Shown here in pieces: positions 27,501 to 42,645 of a stretch of DNA of 64,000 bases. Source of the DNA: Congeria kusceri (lineage: Eukaryota > Mollusca > Bivalvia > Myida > Dreissenidae); the NCBI GenBank assembly GCA_027627225.1, contig CM051033.1:49350516-49414515 (forward strand), given 5' to 3'. Under the pieces are notes generated by a model that was not told where the DNA came from, ran no database searches, and saw only the letters and a program-made list of their open reading frames with translations. The stretch's first letter is position 1. Each line of letters begins with the position of its first letter. The position numbers were made by a program, and so were the translations under genes.

Positions 27501-28911
27501 AATTATGTTTCCATTTCCTACCATTTCGCAGACTTATTATATAGAATTCTGTTGCAGGAAACTAACAATTAGTGATAATGATGTTACCAATATGAATAAT
27601 TGAGATTCGTTGTGTATATGTATGCTATATTGACTGGGATAGTTTACAGTCATGTTGTAACAAAAGCATGGAGATCAACACCGATCATGTGGCTAAAAAA
27701 GTATGTACCAAAAATAAACCATATCAACTGAAATTAGTACCTATATGTGTATTGCATATACTGTAATGACATCGTTATAATGACTTGTTAGAATTTGCCT
27801 ATAACTCATATATTCAATAAAACCAATAATACATATATTGGTTTTCGATACCGAATGCAGATATTAAATCAAAATTTAACATCGATCTTGTGTTGCAAAT
27901 TTTAGTCAGTTATTAAATCTGTTATGTTTAAACATTTGACATTTTGATGAAGTTGACGTATTATAAATGTAATATTCTGATACAAATATTGCAAACTCAC
28001 TGGGGTGTATATATTAGCTGATATAATATACATATATATCTAAAGTACCATACTAAGTTCCATGATAAAGGACAATGGCATCGTTCTTATCAATATCAAC
28101 ATATATTCTATGCACCAAAGTACGTGTTAATATTTCCAGTTAGTGACTGAATGTTTTAAACAATTCAGCATGTAGGACTTCATTTAAGTGCAACTCCAAC
28201 TAATATTATCAAACATCAATATCATTTCAGCTATAAATACCTTTCTCTTATTGATACCAAATCAAAGTTGGCTTCTCATTTCTTCAGTAATAAGCATATT
28301 ACAATTTAAATTATGTTGTTGCTTTTCTATGTAATGCTATGTATTAGTATTTATTTCAATAATCGTATTATCTTCTTTGTAACACTGTCAGCACACATCT
28401 CTTTCAAATCAATGCATTTCAAATAAATCGTGTAATATAGTAAATATCTTAACACGACACGCAACTTGTTGGCGCATGTTCCCATATACAATGAAGAAAT
28501 CAAGTATAGGTTCTTTTGCAACAGATTATGTGCGGAGCCTAATGATTTATAGTTTAAAATATTCGGAAAAAAGGTTCAGTAAAATGCACCTGGTTAAACG
28601 CGCGATAACAAATTCGTAACAAACAAAGCCAAACGAATTTTGTATTAGATATTTTATATTAACGTTTTGTTACGTTTACGTTAATACGCATTTTTGTTTC
28701 CTCTTGTTACATAATATGTTTACTGTATGTATCAAACAAGATTACGTCGCGTTGTTTCTTTGATTGTTATCAATGGACGTCATTCGCTCAATGTTATAAA
28801 TATTGCTGACGTCATATTTAATTGTTATGATTTATTTACGTGACTGAAATGCGCGTGTGAATGTACTTCGCGGAAAGATGGGTGGAAATATAGATAACTA
28901 TAGTTCTCATT

Positions 28912-28989
28912 CATTACCTTTAAAATTACAGACTAAGATTGTGTTAGAATCATTACCTTTAAAATTACAGACTAGTATTGTGTTAGAAT
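28912..28989. repeat. 39-bp tandem duplication
   Basis: Two adjacent copies, starting at 28,912 and 28,951, of a 39-base word beginning cattacctttaaaattacag. They differ by about one base. I see no gene nearby. Confidence 0.9.
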
Positions 28990-31900
28990 CGAAATAATAG
29001 CTATATATAATATGTTTTGTCGAATAACCGACAGTCAGGAGTGTCTATGCATAGGAATTAAATCACGGGTGCGAAGATATAAAATATTATTTCATAAGTA
29101 TATAACTGTATATCAATAAATGGTAATGCCGCAATTGTTCTTTATCTAACATGTGCCTATTCTTCAAAGGAAATACATCATAGCTAATGTCAGTAAATCA
29201 AGCCACCGATGTGTTATACAGTTTAGGGTCAATAAAACAAATTGTATATGTTTTCTTCATTACGCATATAATTTTGACTTATTTATGACAGTGTGCCTCT
29301 TCTAAGACGCATCTTGGATCTGGAAACAAGTAATAGGAAATGACATGCATTAAAAACAAAGCGTTGCTGCCAAATGAGAAATGTTGATGAATGCCCCATC
29401 AAATAAGTTTAAACTGTTTTATTGCGACGGTTTGGACACTTTATAACCTTTAATGCGTTCCCTAAGCCTGTATTGTCATGTGGTAAGATATACATCTGCA
29501 CACGAAACTGATGATGATGACAATACTGATGAAATTCATGTTTCAAGCACCAAACAGAAACAACTGCAATAACAAAATAAATTTAGGTTACTCGAAGAAA
29601 ACATATTACGTATCCGTTAGGTTTCACTAAGGACGTCATTCAATTGTAATCACGTTTGAAACTATAACTTTTTGAATCATCATCATACGATTTTTTAAAC
29701 ACGTTTATGTTTATACAAAATATTATTAAACGGAATATTATTACGTTAATAAGCAATAACATTTCGTAATATTTCGTAATTGCAAAACAATATTACGTTT
29801 TTACGAAATATTAGTGCGTTGTTGCGAAAAAAGCTTTGCAAAAAAACAAGAACGTGAGATAGTATATTGGAGAAACTGCGAACAATTGTATCTCATTTGG
29901 ATCAATCATTACATATCAAATTAACGTAGGATTATATTATAAATGGATGTGTATGATAAAACAATTAAAAACATATAATGTGTTGCATAACCCACTTTCT
30001 GCAATTTTATAAAAGCACTTATACATTATTATAGTTTTGTCATTGTATTTTTATAAAATTTCATTTCGTATGTAAATATATATTCATATATGCTAGTTAT
30101 TGCTCTGTACTCTTAATAACTGATTGGACTAACTTACAGGCGATCATTAAGTTTTATGTAAAACATATTAGTAATTCCTTGCCTCATATTTCAATATGAT
30201 TAAATTCCTCGGAATTGCTTATTCTATCTTGAAATAACCATAAACTGATACATGCAATAATATCGAATATGGACAGAAGCAAGCGATAAATTGACTACAA
30301 AACTATGTTGCATGCTATAATCTTTTCACGAAAATGCGCATAGGCAATACCAATTTTATTTCTTCTATGAACATTTAATATGCAATATGTATTAATCGCG
30401 CAGAACAGATTGTAATGCCAAGTATTTGGTATTGTAAGAACGCAAGAAAAAGATGACACCATTTAAAGATTAAAACCAGATTACCATATTACCAAAAGTT
30501 TATGCACTTCATGACTAATTCGTCGCGTTTAGTTCCTCATGTGCCTTGGTTTTGCCTATAAAGACATGTTTCAACAAAAAAGGCCGACCATACATGATCC
30601 GGTTGATAAATTGCGAAGCATTCACAGTGCTTTATTGCGAATAGCCCTTAATAAAAATTATCCACTTTACCTCATGTGGCTATGTTCACATCCTAGCAAT
30701 CAACAGTTTATGTGTTCTCATTGCTTGAAAGTATACAGATTAAAATATGATTACAATATTGCAGGACGTTTCAAAAATTAGGTCTTGGATTAAATGCATC
30801 TCGATGCAATAAATTTGGTAATGCATAGAGGACAGTGTAATTATATTTTGCTAAGAACTGTGTATGGTTATAGTTTTCCAGACAGTGCTATAATTATGCA
30901 CATTTACTGTCAAATAAATGAGAAAATAATACGAACGTAAAGAGATCTTCCACACAGTAAACTTCATAATGTGACTTTTTATGGATACTAAATTGAAATA
31001 TCGCTACTGAATTTGTTGCCACGTCTTCTTAGCTCAACGTCTACCAAACAACGGTTATAACTACAGTTGCCTATTTCAAGAAGATAGTACTTTCATCAGG
31101 AATACAAAGTCGCAAATGTTGTCGATAGGTCAAGTCTCGGTTTGCCCAAATTGAATTTCAATCCCTAAATTTAAATTGAAAATTAAATTGAAGCTTAGGT
31201 TATGATTGAATGTGTATTGCTTAAATTGCAGCGACCAACACATGCAGGTATTTTACGGTTATGTCCTTTTGGCTGCATATTTCAATTGCTTCCCGTATAT
31301 AGAAAATGGAAAAAAATGAAGCACTGTAAGGGTATCTACATATGGTTAATTCAGATAAGCCAGATTATTGGCAAAAAATGATAATGTTTCAGGACGGCAT
31401 CTACCATCTTCATTTTTCATATTCCAATTACGATCTCATTTTCTTAGTTGCCATTTTCTGTTTCGCAGTCGTATACTACATTTTCCGGTTTCATGAATCT
31501 AATTATTAGTGCTTATAACTTTACCAATAATTTTTTTTATATGAATAATACGTGCATAACCAATGGGAGAGAAACTATGAAATGTAAGGTTTCAATACAT
31601 TTTGGGTTTAAAATCGACGAAATGTCTAAATGTTTACGTTATGAACAGATGGTTGTTAAATAAACCATATGAAAACATTTTTAAGTATACACAATAAGGT
31701 AGTGTTTGGTGTTACTTTAGTTAAGGTTGCATGGTTGACATATACTTTTTTGCTATTAACTTCCTTGTAACAAATAAATACCGTCACGGTGACACATTGT
31801 ACCCGATCTAAATATGACTCATTGTGTTTAAACATTACAGTAACAGCTGCAACATGCGACAGTATCATAATACTTTTTATTTGGGGGATTTAGTTTCATT

Positions 31901-34900
31901 TTCAGTAGGTTATTCATGTTAAAGACCTATTCGTAATCCATGTACGCATTGCTTCAATTAATTTTGCCTTTATATAAATGCACTACTGAGTATTTCAGAC
32001 TGTCTCGTTGAGCTTTTTTATACAGAGGTATCATTTTCAACAAAACGATGAATTTCAAATTAAGCATTACGAAATTCATTATGATTTGAAGCAGTGATAA
32101 ATGTGTAAACAATAAACGAAAAATGGGAAATGGAATGGTATAAATCCAGTTGCGTTAATATGACTCGGTTTTATGATAGATTGTAATTTAAGATTAAACT
32201 AACCCTTTGAGGTATGGTTTGAGTATATACATCTTAGACTTTCTAAAATACAAACTGTGAAATTGCTATCGCGTGGAGATGAGTGGAAAAACACTTTGCT
32301 TTGACGTGAATACAATTTTAGTCTGTACTTTAGCTTTTTTCAGCAACTGATCCCAAATACAAACAAAAACAAGAAATAATCTTGGAACCTTGTTGCAATT
32401 AGTGCATCTGTATTACTAAAAGCCATGATTACTATTTATTGCATTTGCTATTATCGTATTTATGATCAGACCGAAGTAAACGTTGGTGGTTAGCTATAAC
32501 ATGCAAACATGTACAGAACAAGAATAAGACCTAGAGGAAAATCACATGAAACTCTATACATGTAAGACGTGTTGTTGGCATTGAGACACTGAGAAGATTT
32601 CTAAATACAACCTGAATAAAACAATTACACTATATGTACATAGTAAATCATTTAAAAAAATTGATTTTCTTTAATAATGAAACTGATAAAGCTTCATAAT
32701 CTTATTGTTATTATGACTATGATGACACTACGCACATTGCACGGACTGGAACGCAGAACCATAGAACCATAGGCAAAACAGAACACATACTTCCAGTGTA
32801 CACATATAGTTTTCTTGTTAGTAATAACTAGTAATACAAGTATGAAATATAAACGGAATGTTATCTATAATTCTCAACATGCATGTACATGTGTATAACA
32901 ATACGTGTATGTTCAATCGTCTTAATGTATTTCCAGTTGAATGATACGGAAACTCATTCGCTTAATCTTCATGGTGTATACGAAACATTTTCATCGAAGC
33001 GTCGGCAGCCGCCACAATGTGACAACAATGTAAATGACAGCTTTTATTTCTTGTCTGGCTCGCCATATCGAGTGTATTTTTTGAACTTGAAAGAGTTTCT
33101 GAAATGTTATACGAGCAAAAGTGTTAAGGTTATTTGAGGTGTTGTTATAGGGATACATATTGCGCCTTTGCAAAAACACGTCTGCTGTGAGTTTTACAAA
33201 GGCAATGTACAGCTATGTATAATGTAGGTATGGCAATTGTTATTAAAACTTCCAACACAGTTTAGCCTCATAACAAAATTATCTTGAACACTGATGTAAA
33301 CTTTCATAAAAACACCTTTATGAAGCTATGTCTGTTGCTTCTGCCCAAAAAGCATTCGTATATACGTTCACGATTTGCGTTCAACTGTATTCTGACACTA
33401 TAAGACAACTTAAAATGTTGATATTGCGAAAAAAAAATTTACATCATAATTAACATATTGAAAATGCGCATGCAAAATTTCAGACCGATCCACTTAGTAA
33501 AAATGCTTGAAAACGCATCTGAGAATGACGCATGATAAGCAATCTGGATTGCGTGTTCAGTGTTTTGATTATATCGGGTGCCTGAGCCAAAAGGTGTACT
33601 TAATTTATAGAAATCAGTCAAAATACTATAATATTTTTACATACTTTAATGCAATATTGTATACATCGTGTTTAGTTTTGGTTTGAGCATGACTTGGTGC
33701 GAGATGCACAAGACGAGTTTCCTTACATTTTTTTCTTTTTTTCTCGCTGTAAAAATCGTAATGTACATTCACATCATGATATTTATCGCATTTTTTCCGT
33801 GAAACGTATTACAGCCAATAAAACCACGCAGTAGCATGGTGATTTTATGTAAACATTGCCCCTTTAGTGCCGCTCCCTGTTTTGTGTTTAGGTTACAATA
33901 TACTAATTCCAATCCTTATGTACTTTAATTTCAAAAAATCAAATCGATAAATTAAACCAAAAATAAATGCAACATTTTGCACATAGGGACCCTCATAACC
34001 GTACCTTTCCTTAAAGAGCATTCTAAGCTGAATTGATGTGAGCAATAAAAAGGGTATGCCATGTAATATGTAAGAAAGAACTCGACACTAAACAAAGTTG
34101 ACTGTTTTATCGTTTATCAGCTACTTTCTAGTTGAATGTAACCCGCCTCAGCGCAAGTGTCCTACTGTAGTTTCCAAATCTTAAAACATATCAGTTATTT
34201 AGTAATGCACATCAATGCTTACCCTACTATCATCTCCAAAAAAAAATATCAAAGCAAGTGTCTAAACCGAAAACATGTCTTCAAGTTAAACGTGTTGATT
34301 TATTTAGATAGTACAGCCCTACATGACTTGTTTATTTAGTTCAATTTGACCTATACATGTAGTGTCTCAACGAAATTTTAATTTATATTGCTCTGCATGA
34401 GTGTTCGTGTGTGTGCTGATAATAAGTAAATTAAAAAAATAAGAACGTATTTGACAGAAATTGTTATATGTATTATCGTATTTGTAATAATTAACGTATT
34501 CCAATAGTTTTGGAACACTATTGCGACAATGTTTTGCATCCATTATTCTCTTGCAAATATGGTAAACGAAAAATTGCGTGGTACTCCGGGGTCTACTTGT
34601 TTTGAACATATGATGTCTGCTGTAATTAATTATTATAGACTACTTACATTAATTATTGATAAAATCGTTTGTGATAAAAGTTCTACTTTTCAATAAATAT
34701 ACTTTTCAGACAATCCTTGAGGGGCATTGTTTATTGTCGTACAATTGTGACGGCTTATTCAAGCGACATTCCAAACAAAAAGAAAACAACATGCAACGGA
34801 TAATTAATTGACCGAACTATCCGCGATTACTCAGTTCGATATCCTACAAACATAAAAAATGCAATTACTCCAAAACATGTGCGATGCCTAAATTTCTCGC

Positions 34901-36636
34901 ATTCTTGTGAAACGGCCATTTAGCATGATTTTAAATTTGCTCATTGTTCATTCTCATCTAAATATTTTCTATTAATCATGCGAAAACAAAATTTACGAGG
35001 GATCTTAAATGCGCTCTTTTTTGGACTACGAAATAGGCGAAAATTAGGCCACCGCGAAAAAAAAAAGTACAGTATTCCGATTACAAATTCAATTGTTGTA
35101 CAAAACACTTTCGTCAAAAATGAAGCTCTGAACTCCTTAATGACTGAACAAAGGCAAAGTGGTGATAGGTATAAATATGTACTTAAAACGATTTTGATTT
35201 TGACTATATCGTATTAGGAAACCGAACGATTGTATAGTTATCGATTTGTTTGATATGATATCTGATCATTATTGTGAACATTATTGTGCAATGAATGATC
35301 TTGATATCGAATGTGTCTAAGTTTGTTATTTTTGGAGTGTTATTTTTATCAGGATTAATTGAAAACGTCAACGGTTTCTTTAACATATATCTCCTGTCCG
35401 TGTAGGACATCATTTTTTAATAATGCATTCATTTTATATGTAAATCTACTATTGACAATAAAAGCTCCAATCTAAAACTGTATTCACAGTAACTATGCTC
35501 TTTTTAACTGCATGTATCTTCCATGAAAAGATATACGGAATTCATTATCTGCATTGAACAGTCACTTACAAACAAATGAACACATAGTATGCCTTCATTC
35601 GACTACACATTGAAGTCATCCGTTAGCTATTACAGACATCTGAATAACTTACACATCTTATACGAATAGTAACATGTGTGATATGCTCCTTTCGACATTG
35701 TTTATATTCAGCAATGACGGTAAAAAATACTGTGATTGTGCAATTTAAATATCTCCTTTGCATGGGAGAGACATAGACACATAAGTAATAATAATGATAC
35801 ATATGTTTAATGAAGAAAGGTGGGTTTTTGTTGAACATGTATTTTGAATAAGTATTCGTATCTAACATAAAACAGCATTCATGTTATTGTCTCATATTTC
35901 AATAACTGTCCATCTCCTGGGATTTTGCAGTTAACAGTTGCACCAATATAATGATTAGTGATAATCACGTTACCAACAATTATGAATCGTTTTTTTTATT
36001 TATCAAAAATTATTTTGATTGGAAGAGTAATATAAGTTACATCGCAACATATTGAGGGTTTATAAATTGGCATTCTTGCTATTATATCGTATATACATTA
36101 GTACCGCGTTTGTTATATTATCGAATACTTATGCATCGGCAACACTTAAATAGGTTACGGCAGCAAGTTTGAATTCAAAACGCCTGTGTATGCATTTAAT
36201 AATGAATGTCAGCACACAATGTCGGCTAAGCTGACGCTTTTTCTAGCACACATGGCACCCGAAAGTGCATTAGCCATTGTTTTACAGATAAAAATGACAA
36301 CAAATCAGTTGTTTTAAGCCATGGTTTTCATTTCACTTGGTTTTGAATCAATATTTAATGAAACTGCTGTTTTAACCGATACTACCGAAACTGATTGCTG
36401 TATTTTGCTATAATGTACCTGCATTGCCGTATTCAGTTTCATTTGATTAGTTTCACTATATGTAGCCGTTGGCTCAATTTATTGAGAACTCGTAAGAATG
36501 CATTATACACGCGTGCCTAGTCTTTCTGTACTGAAGAATTCCTGTATGTATTATACACGCATGCTTAGTCTTTAATCCCTATATGTTATCAAAATCGTGG
36601 TTTTGCAAATTAAAACTTTGGATTTAAAATACTTAT

Positions 36637-37135
36637 AGGGACTATGTCAACGAAAAAGTGGCTTCCTATTGCACTCTAAATTATATCCTTTGATAGAAAT
36701 GCACTTTACTAAGACATGTGAATAAAATAAATAACAAATAATATAATACACAATAAGATATTTAATCCAAACAAATTAGCAAAACAGTCTGAAAAATTAA
36801 AACCCCTAGCGGGTATCGAACTCACGACGCTGGAGCCATACGAAGAAATGACAGTAGACAGCGCTTTAACCAACTGCGCTACTATTTTCGGTAATGAGTC
36901 GTATGTATACTATGGTTATACACAATGCTCGCAATTCTGACGCCTAAATGTAAACAGGAAGAGGGCCAAACAAACACGACCCATATTATCAATTTATTTT
37001 TATCTCAGAATGCGTACACTCTTTTGCCATTATATACCCTGTTTTAATCAATATTATTTGCCAGTATTAAAATCTAATTTTCAGATTTTTTTTAAAGCTT
37101 GCCACCTTCAGGCCCTTTTCGATGACATGGTCCCT
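36637..37135 (-). mobile_element. TIR element with tRNA-like core, copy A
   Basis: The ends are inverted repeats: agggactatgtcaacgaaaa at 36,637-36,656 against ttttcgatgacatggtccct at 37,116-37,135 (18 of 20). On the minus strand, around 36,895-36,803, is a tRNA-like segment. It has a box A match TAGCGCAGTTGG, a D-arm stem gcgc/gcgc, a box B match GTTCGATACC, and then the word gctaggggttttaat. The U1 counterpart near 26,265 reads straight across the site, so U1 is the empty locus. The flanks carry ttat on both sides, a possible target duplication. There is no coding capacity. Confidence 0.8.
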
Positions 37136-37410
37136 TTTATTAACGTGTTTTTTTCAGGATGTATCTTGAAGCAAATCGGTAATAAATTTTAGCCCGTCAA
37201 ATAAAAATATATACATGAAAATGTAATCAATCGTTTGGAATACCATTAAACGTGATTTGAAAAGTAATCGTACCTTAAGATTAAATAATGTTGTCTTATT
37301 GCTATAAAATGGCGTCACTAAACCGCCAAATACGCCATTTCCAACCGTGCATGGCGATTAATGGCTCCGTGATTGGTCCAACGTTAACATTCAACTAAAA
37401 CAATACTGTT

Positions 37411-37790
<380 letters not shown>

Positions 37791-37923
37791 CGGGGCCAAT
37801 TAATTACAAATGGTTTCGAACAGAATACCAAATAACATCTGCTAGATATATTGACTTTAAACTTAATAAGATATCTTAACTTGGTTTTTGTATATACAGA
37901 ATAAATGAATTATTATCACTTGA

Positions 37924-38394
37924 AGGGACTTTGTCAACGAAAACTTGGTTTCCTTCTTATCCACTATAAATGATATTAGATGATAGGAATGCGCTATGCC
38001 AAGACATGCACATTTAATAAATAATAAATGGTATAATACATAATGAGATTTTGATACAACAAATCAACAAAATTGTACAAATTAAAACCCCAATCTGATA
38101 TATAACTTACATCGTAAGAGCCATACCACGGCGCTATCATTCTGCTTTAAAAGAAACGTGTGTAAACTATGCTTGTACAGAATAGTCACCATTCTGGCGT
38201 CAAAATTTAAACCTAAAAAGGGCCAAACAAAAACGAACTATATTTTAAATTGATTTTTATCTCAGAATGCGAAAACTGTTTTTCCCATTTTATATACCTT
38301 ATTTGTATCGTTATTAAATGCCATTTTTAATATATTAATTCCATTTTTTTAAGAAATTACCCCCGTTGAGGCCCTTTTGGTTGACACAGTCCCT
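37924..38394 (-). mobile_element. TIR element with tRNA-like core, copy B (decayed)
   Basis: The ends agggactttgtcaacgaaaa (37,924) and cttttggttgacacagtccct (to 38,394) are inverted. Shared internal words are aaaccccaatctgatat.., gggccaaacaaaaacga and atctcagaatgcga. The tRNA-like core near 38,090-38,160 is too eroded to show both boxes. U1 (26,720) retains the uninterrupted site: ttatctt..gaagcaacgaagc, against ..tcacttga then ttagcaacaaagc here. Confidence 0.7.
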
Positions 38395-38544
38395 TTTAGC
38401 AACAAAGCTTATCACTTTGAACTGTTGTGTAGCACTTGCTTTCTACTTCCATGGTATTTAATTAAACAGATACTCATGCTGTTGTTTTGTCTGCTATACA
38501 TGCAGTAATATGCAGGTTATGAATCGGGTGTATGGTAGAAAAGT

Positions 38545-38965
38545 CCATATAAATAGTGATTGTTTTAGTTTCAGACAAAATTACATAAATTACATAAACA
38601 AGTGGAATATGCACGCCTTCTCTTGATAATAAAGCGTTCCAAACAGATTTGTTGAATTCCGACCAGTAGTTGCTGAGAAATAGCCCGGACAAGAAAGTAA
38701 TGAATTGTGCACTATATACTAATTTCAGAATATTCAAAGTTCCATAGCTCAAAGATAAAATATTGAAGCGGAACGTCCTGGTAATATAACACCTTCTCTT
38801 CGTAATGAAGCTTTACCTAAACTTTCGTTGAATTCCGGCCAGTAGTGGCTGAGAATAGCCCGGACAAGAAAGTAGGACGGAATGACGGACGGACGGACGG
38901 AAGGACGGACGGAAGGACAAAGCGGCCACTATATGCTCCCCCGAAATTTTTCGGGGAGCATAAAA
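38545..38965. repeat. Interspersed repeat with internal duplication, GGAC run and terminal hairpin
   Basis: Two related segments (about 38,605-38,700 and 38,795-38,880) share ccttctctt, ttgaattccg, ccagtagt and tagcccggacaagaaagta. They are followed by a ggac/ggacggaa run (38,885-38,918) and a stem-loop, tatgctccccccga paired with tcggggagcata (38,932-38,962), then a run of A. The sister units lack it here. The hairpin followed by A-run could mark the 3' end of a retroposed element. I do not recognise a named family. No coding frame is present. Confidence 0.6.
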
Positions 38966-41900
38966 AAAGATGGCAACTATAATCATCCTGTCTCTATTAT
39001 GTTGCCATTGTCTATCTATTCACAGACCGATCCGTTGAAGGAAACTAACAATTAGTGATAATGACGTTACCAATAATTGAAATTCGTTTTGTGTATATGT
39101 ATAATGTATTGACTTAAACAAATACATTCATGTTGTCACAAGAGCATGAAAGTAAAAACGTCGGTCATTGTGTAAACAAAAATAAACCAAATCAACTGAA
39201 AAAACGACCTATATTTGTATTAGATATAATATAATAACATTGGCATAATGATTCAGTAGATTTGTCCACTAGAAAGTATGTTCAACGACACACTTATACA
39301 TAAATTGATTGTCGATTCCAATATATTAAAGCAAATCAAAATCTTTATATAGATCAAAGATGGTGCTGTCAAATGAAATTAATAATTGAAATTGTTATGC
39401 TTAGACGCTTGACATTTCGAGGAATATTATCTGTTTATTTTGTATATGCTAATATTAATGCTGCAAATACACCGGCTAGCATTATAACAACTAGTATGCT
39501 AGTATACACGTATATTCAAACTGTTTAGTAACATGACACAACACATGACGCGTGCGTATCAAAACCAATGCACATTATATGCACCAAACGTACGCGTTAA
39601 AATTTCCTTCAAGTTGACAGTTTTTCATTATCAAATATGCTGCATATATTGGGTCGTTGATATTGTACCAATTATTTGCTGAACTATTAAAAACAATTAG
39701 AAATAGGTTCTAGTGTAATTCCAACAGGTCTCATCGCACTATGACTTATGTTGCTTTAAGAAAATATAACGTGATTACGTAACATTTGTTTATTACCATA
39801 TATTTCATGTCAATATTAGTTTGTCCATAACTACAAACATGTCTTTGCTCCCTTATTGATGCCAAGTTGAAATTGGCTTCTCTATTTTTTTTTAAGTTAA
39901 TTCAGTAATAAACATATAATTAATTTATTAATCAATGTGCATCTTCATGCAATGTTATTTATTCAATACAATAGTATAATGTATGCTATATATGACCGTG
40001 AACGCACGTATATTTCAAATGTATGCATTGCAAATGAATTGTATATTATTATAATAATATAATTATATAATAACTGGATGTTAAATTTCCTTTTCATCTC
40101 GACCGCGTATCTATTTTGTTTGGTATACAAAAAACACATGCTTTTAACTGTAAATAATTCACAGTAAATGCTCTGTCTACCAACCACCGATATCAAACCA
40201 GTTTAGGAACTATAAAACAAAGCATAATTATATATTATTATGTTCGACATTACCAAAATAATTTTGCCTCATTTTTGACCGAGTTCCTCTACTAAGACGC
40301 ATTGTGGAGAATCTGGAGACTAGTAATTGGAAACGACATGTACTAAAAAGAAACCATTGCTGACATTTAATAGAAAAAAATGTTGGGACATGCCACATTA
40401 AATTAGTTTGAACTGATTTATTGGCCTAGAAAGGAGACTTTCTAAATTTGCAATATGTTTAGTCAAGCGTTGCCTAATGATTACATGTAATTGCAGTGGG
40501 TAGACATAAATTTACACACGGAACTGTAATTGATGTCAATTCTGATTAATCCGTTCTCGGACATCAAACCAAACCTGGTCCAACTTATTTAAAAAATAAT
40601 AATTTCAGTAGAAAATGCGCAGCAATTCAATTAACTAGTGCCCCTTAAATTTATTAGGAACATCACAAATTATTCACGTCTAAAGCTAGCCCATTTAATT
40701 GACCGTGATATGACTTTGTTGCAATATTATGTAGGTAATATAATGTTTCATGTTAGTTACAACACTTATAGCCAAAGAATTCATATGTCAGAAATGTAAA
40801 CTAAATTAAATAATATGTAACGCAATGTCTTGGTGTGAACTCAATTTGTTTGTCTTTGTTTTCCTCTGATGTACCTTTTGACATCAGTTCAATTACGTCT
40901 GCAATATTGGCATTGTGCTTCTGAACTTTGCAGTGTGCTTTATGGTGTTGCAAACTAAACAGTCCTGTCTAGATTTATCTTCAGAAAAAATAGTGATACA
41001 TGCGATAACGTTAAATAAAACATGTGCACGTCAATACAATAAATTCCTTGGTGTTAGACTGTTTTTTAAAAAGAAACGTGATACAATATGAAAATAGGAC
41101 TATACTGTAGAGTCGACGACAACAGTACAAATATAAAAGGAAATCCTTAAAGCAAATATTGCATGCGTATTAATATGTTACATGTTTTGTATTGATTGGC
41201 ATTGAGATAAATACACTCAATACAATTTGGGACCTGTATACGAAATACAAGCATGACTACAATGTTAATGATAACTTTTAATAGTCGTCTGACTCGGTAT
41301 CGCGAAGGTCATTTCTTTTGAAAATATAAGAATTCGGTATAACACTGCACCTGTCATGTCATGAACAACGTTCGAGCGATATGCATTTATCCATTGCAAA
41401 TACCAATTTTATTTCGTATGTGTAATGCTCAAATGCTATGCATTATTGCTGGCGGTAGAGAATATAACACCATATAGGTATTAACGTTAGAATTCTGAAA
41501 CATGTTGATTGCAACCGTTTACCGTTATTTTGTACTGTGCACTTCAGAGTTTCATGCTTCTGCGCACACCACACTTTAACCTTATACAAACAAGCCGGTT
41601 TTGTGTATAAAAAGGCCTATCTGTCGGGCTTTGTGTCGGCGTTGAATACAGCTAAATGAAAAATGTGTAAGAGAACGAAATGAAAGCCTTGGCGTTGGAT
41701 TGGATCGAATTTGAAATAAATTTTTATTAACTATTTCAGTAGGCCCATAAAACAAATGGTTTGATTAAAACTCCTACACTTTATAAGAAATTTCAGACCA
41801 TGCATTTGTATTAAGTGCTATGATAAGTGCCATGTTTGTGTTTCCAAAAAAAAAGAGTTTCGCTAACGAATAACAAGAAAACGCACACATGGCATAAAAC

Positions 41901-42020
41901 AATATTCAGAAAGAACGATGAAAGTTGAGACAACAATATTAGTATAATCTGGCTGATGGAAAGACATATATAAGTAACACTGTATCCAACAGTCTGCTTT
42001 GGGGAACATATTTTCTAACA

Positions 42021-42182
42021 TAAAAACGCACAGGCTGCAATGAATAGAGAAAATATTCACATTATTAGGCGACATGAAAGGCACAAACTGCAATCAATAG
42101 AGAAAATATTCACATTATTAGGCGAAATAAAAACGCACAGACTGCAATGAATAGAGAAAATGTTCACATTATTAGGCGAAAT
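42021..42182. repeat. 53-bp tandem repeat, 3 copies
   Basis: Three copies, starting near 42,021, 42,074 and 42,127, share ctgcaatgaatagagaaaa and ttcacattattaggcga. They differ by a few bases each. Confidence 0.9.
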
Positions 42183-42504
42183 AGACATTGACATCATACA
42201 TCTACAGTTTTTTTTTTAAACAGTTACATATCTAAATCAATGCGAATTGAGATGCGCAAATCTAACAACTTTAAACGAAACGATGATTGTTTAAACATTA
42301 ACATAAAAAAGACAATTAATCTTTTACATCCTTTTTAAGTGTTAAGAGGATTAAACTTTATTGTAACATTATAAGGAGATTCGTGTACGTGCTAATAAGC
42401 GTATGTAAATATAGAATGCTTGTTAACTTTTATCAATTGACTTCAGCGTTTACTGCATCAAAAATATACAATTTTTAAGTTAAACAAGTCATTAAATTAC
42501 GAGA

Positions 42505-42645
42505 TATCGTTGTTTATCGGCCATTAATCAACGATGTGGAGTTATGATGCGTAGGAATTAAATCACGAGGGCGTTAGCCCGAGAGGTTTAATAGCCTCGC
42601 ATCAGAACGACAAAGTGTTGTTCATTGGCTTATAATGCTAAAATT
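42505..42645. repeat. Imperfect foldback around 42.57 kb
   Basis: Left words gttatgatgcgtagg..aaatcacgagggcgtta pair imperfectly with right words tagcccgagaggttt..cctcgcatcagaac. A half copy of the left arm occurs at 29,045-29,080 (tgcataggaattaaatcacg). It is probably a dispersed hairpin family. Confidence 0.55.

Larger units (their letters stand above)
18890..29700. repeat. Diverged large repeat unit U1 (non-coding)
   Basis: This unit is collinear with U2 and U3. Anchors in U1 / U2 / U3 are: 22,610-22,830 / 31,190-31,370 / 44,670-44,890; 22,870-23,000 / 31,390-31,530 / 44,945-45,070; 23,510-23,740 / 32,060-32,290 / 45,530-45,740; 25,560-25,680 / 35,870-35,990 / 52,980-53,100; 26,610-26,780 / 37,827-37,920 / 55,559-55,720; 27,480-27,600 / 38,981-39,070 / 56,590-56,700; 29,275-29,550 / 40,270-40,560 / 58,010-58,330. 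U1 lacks the microsatellites and tRNA-core elements that interrupt U2 and U3, so it supplies their empty sites. I see no gene; frames are not shared between copies. Confidence 0.75.

Noticed and set aside
36803..36895. tRNA gene from box A and box B matches (also at 55,972-56,045 and 59,405-59,500)
   Set aside because: The anticodon arm and acceptor stem do not fold as a functional tRNA, and the segments always lie inside the same TIR-bounded element. I treat them as tRNA-derived cores.
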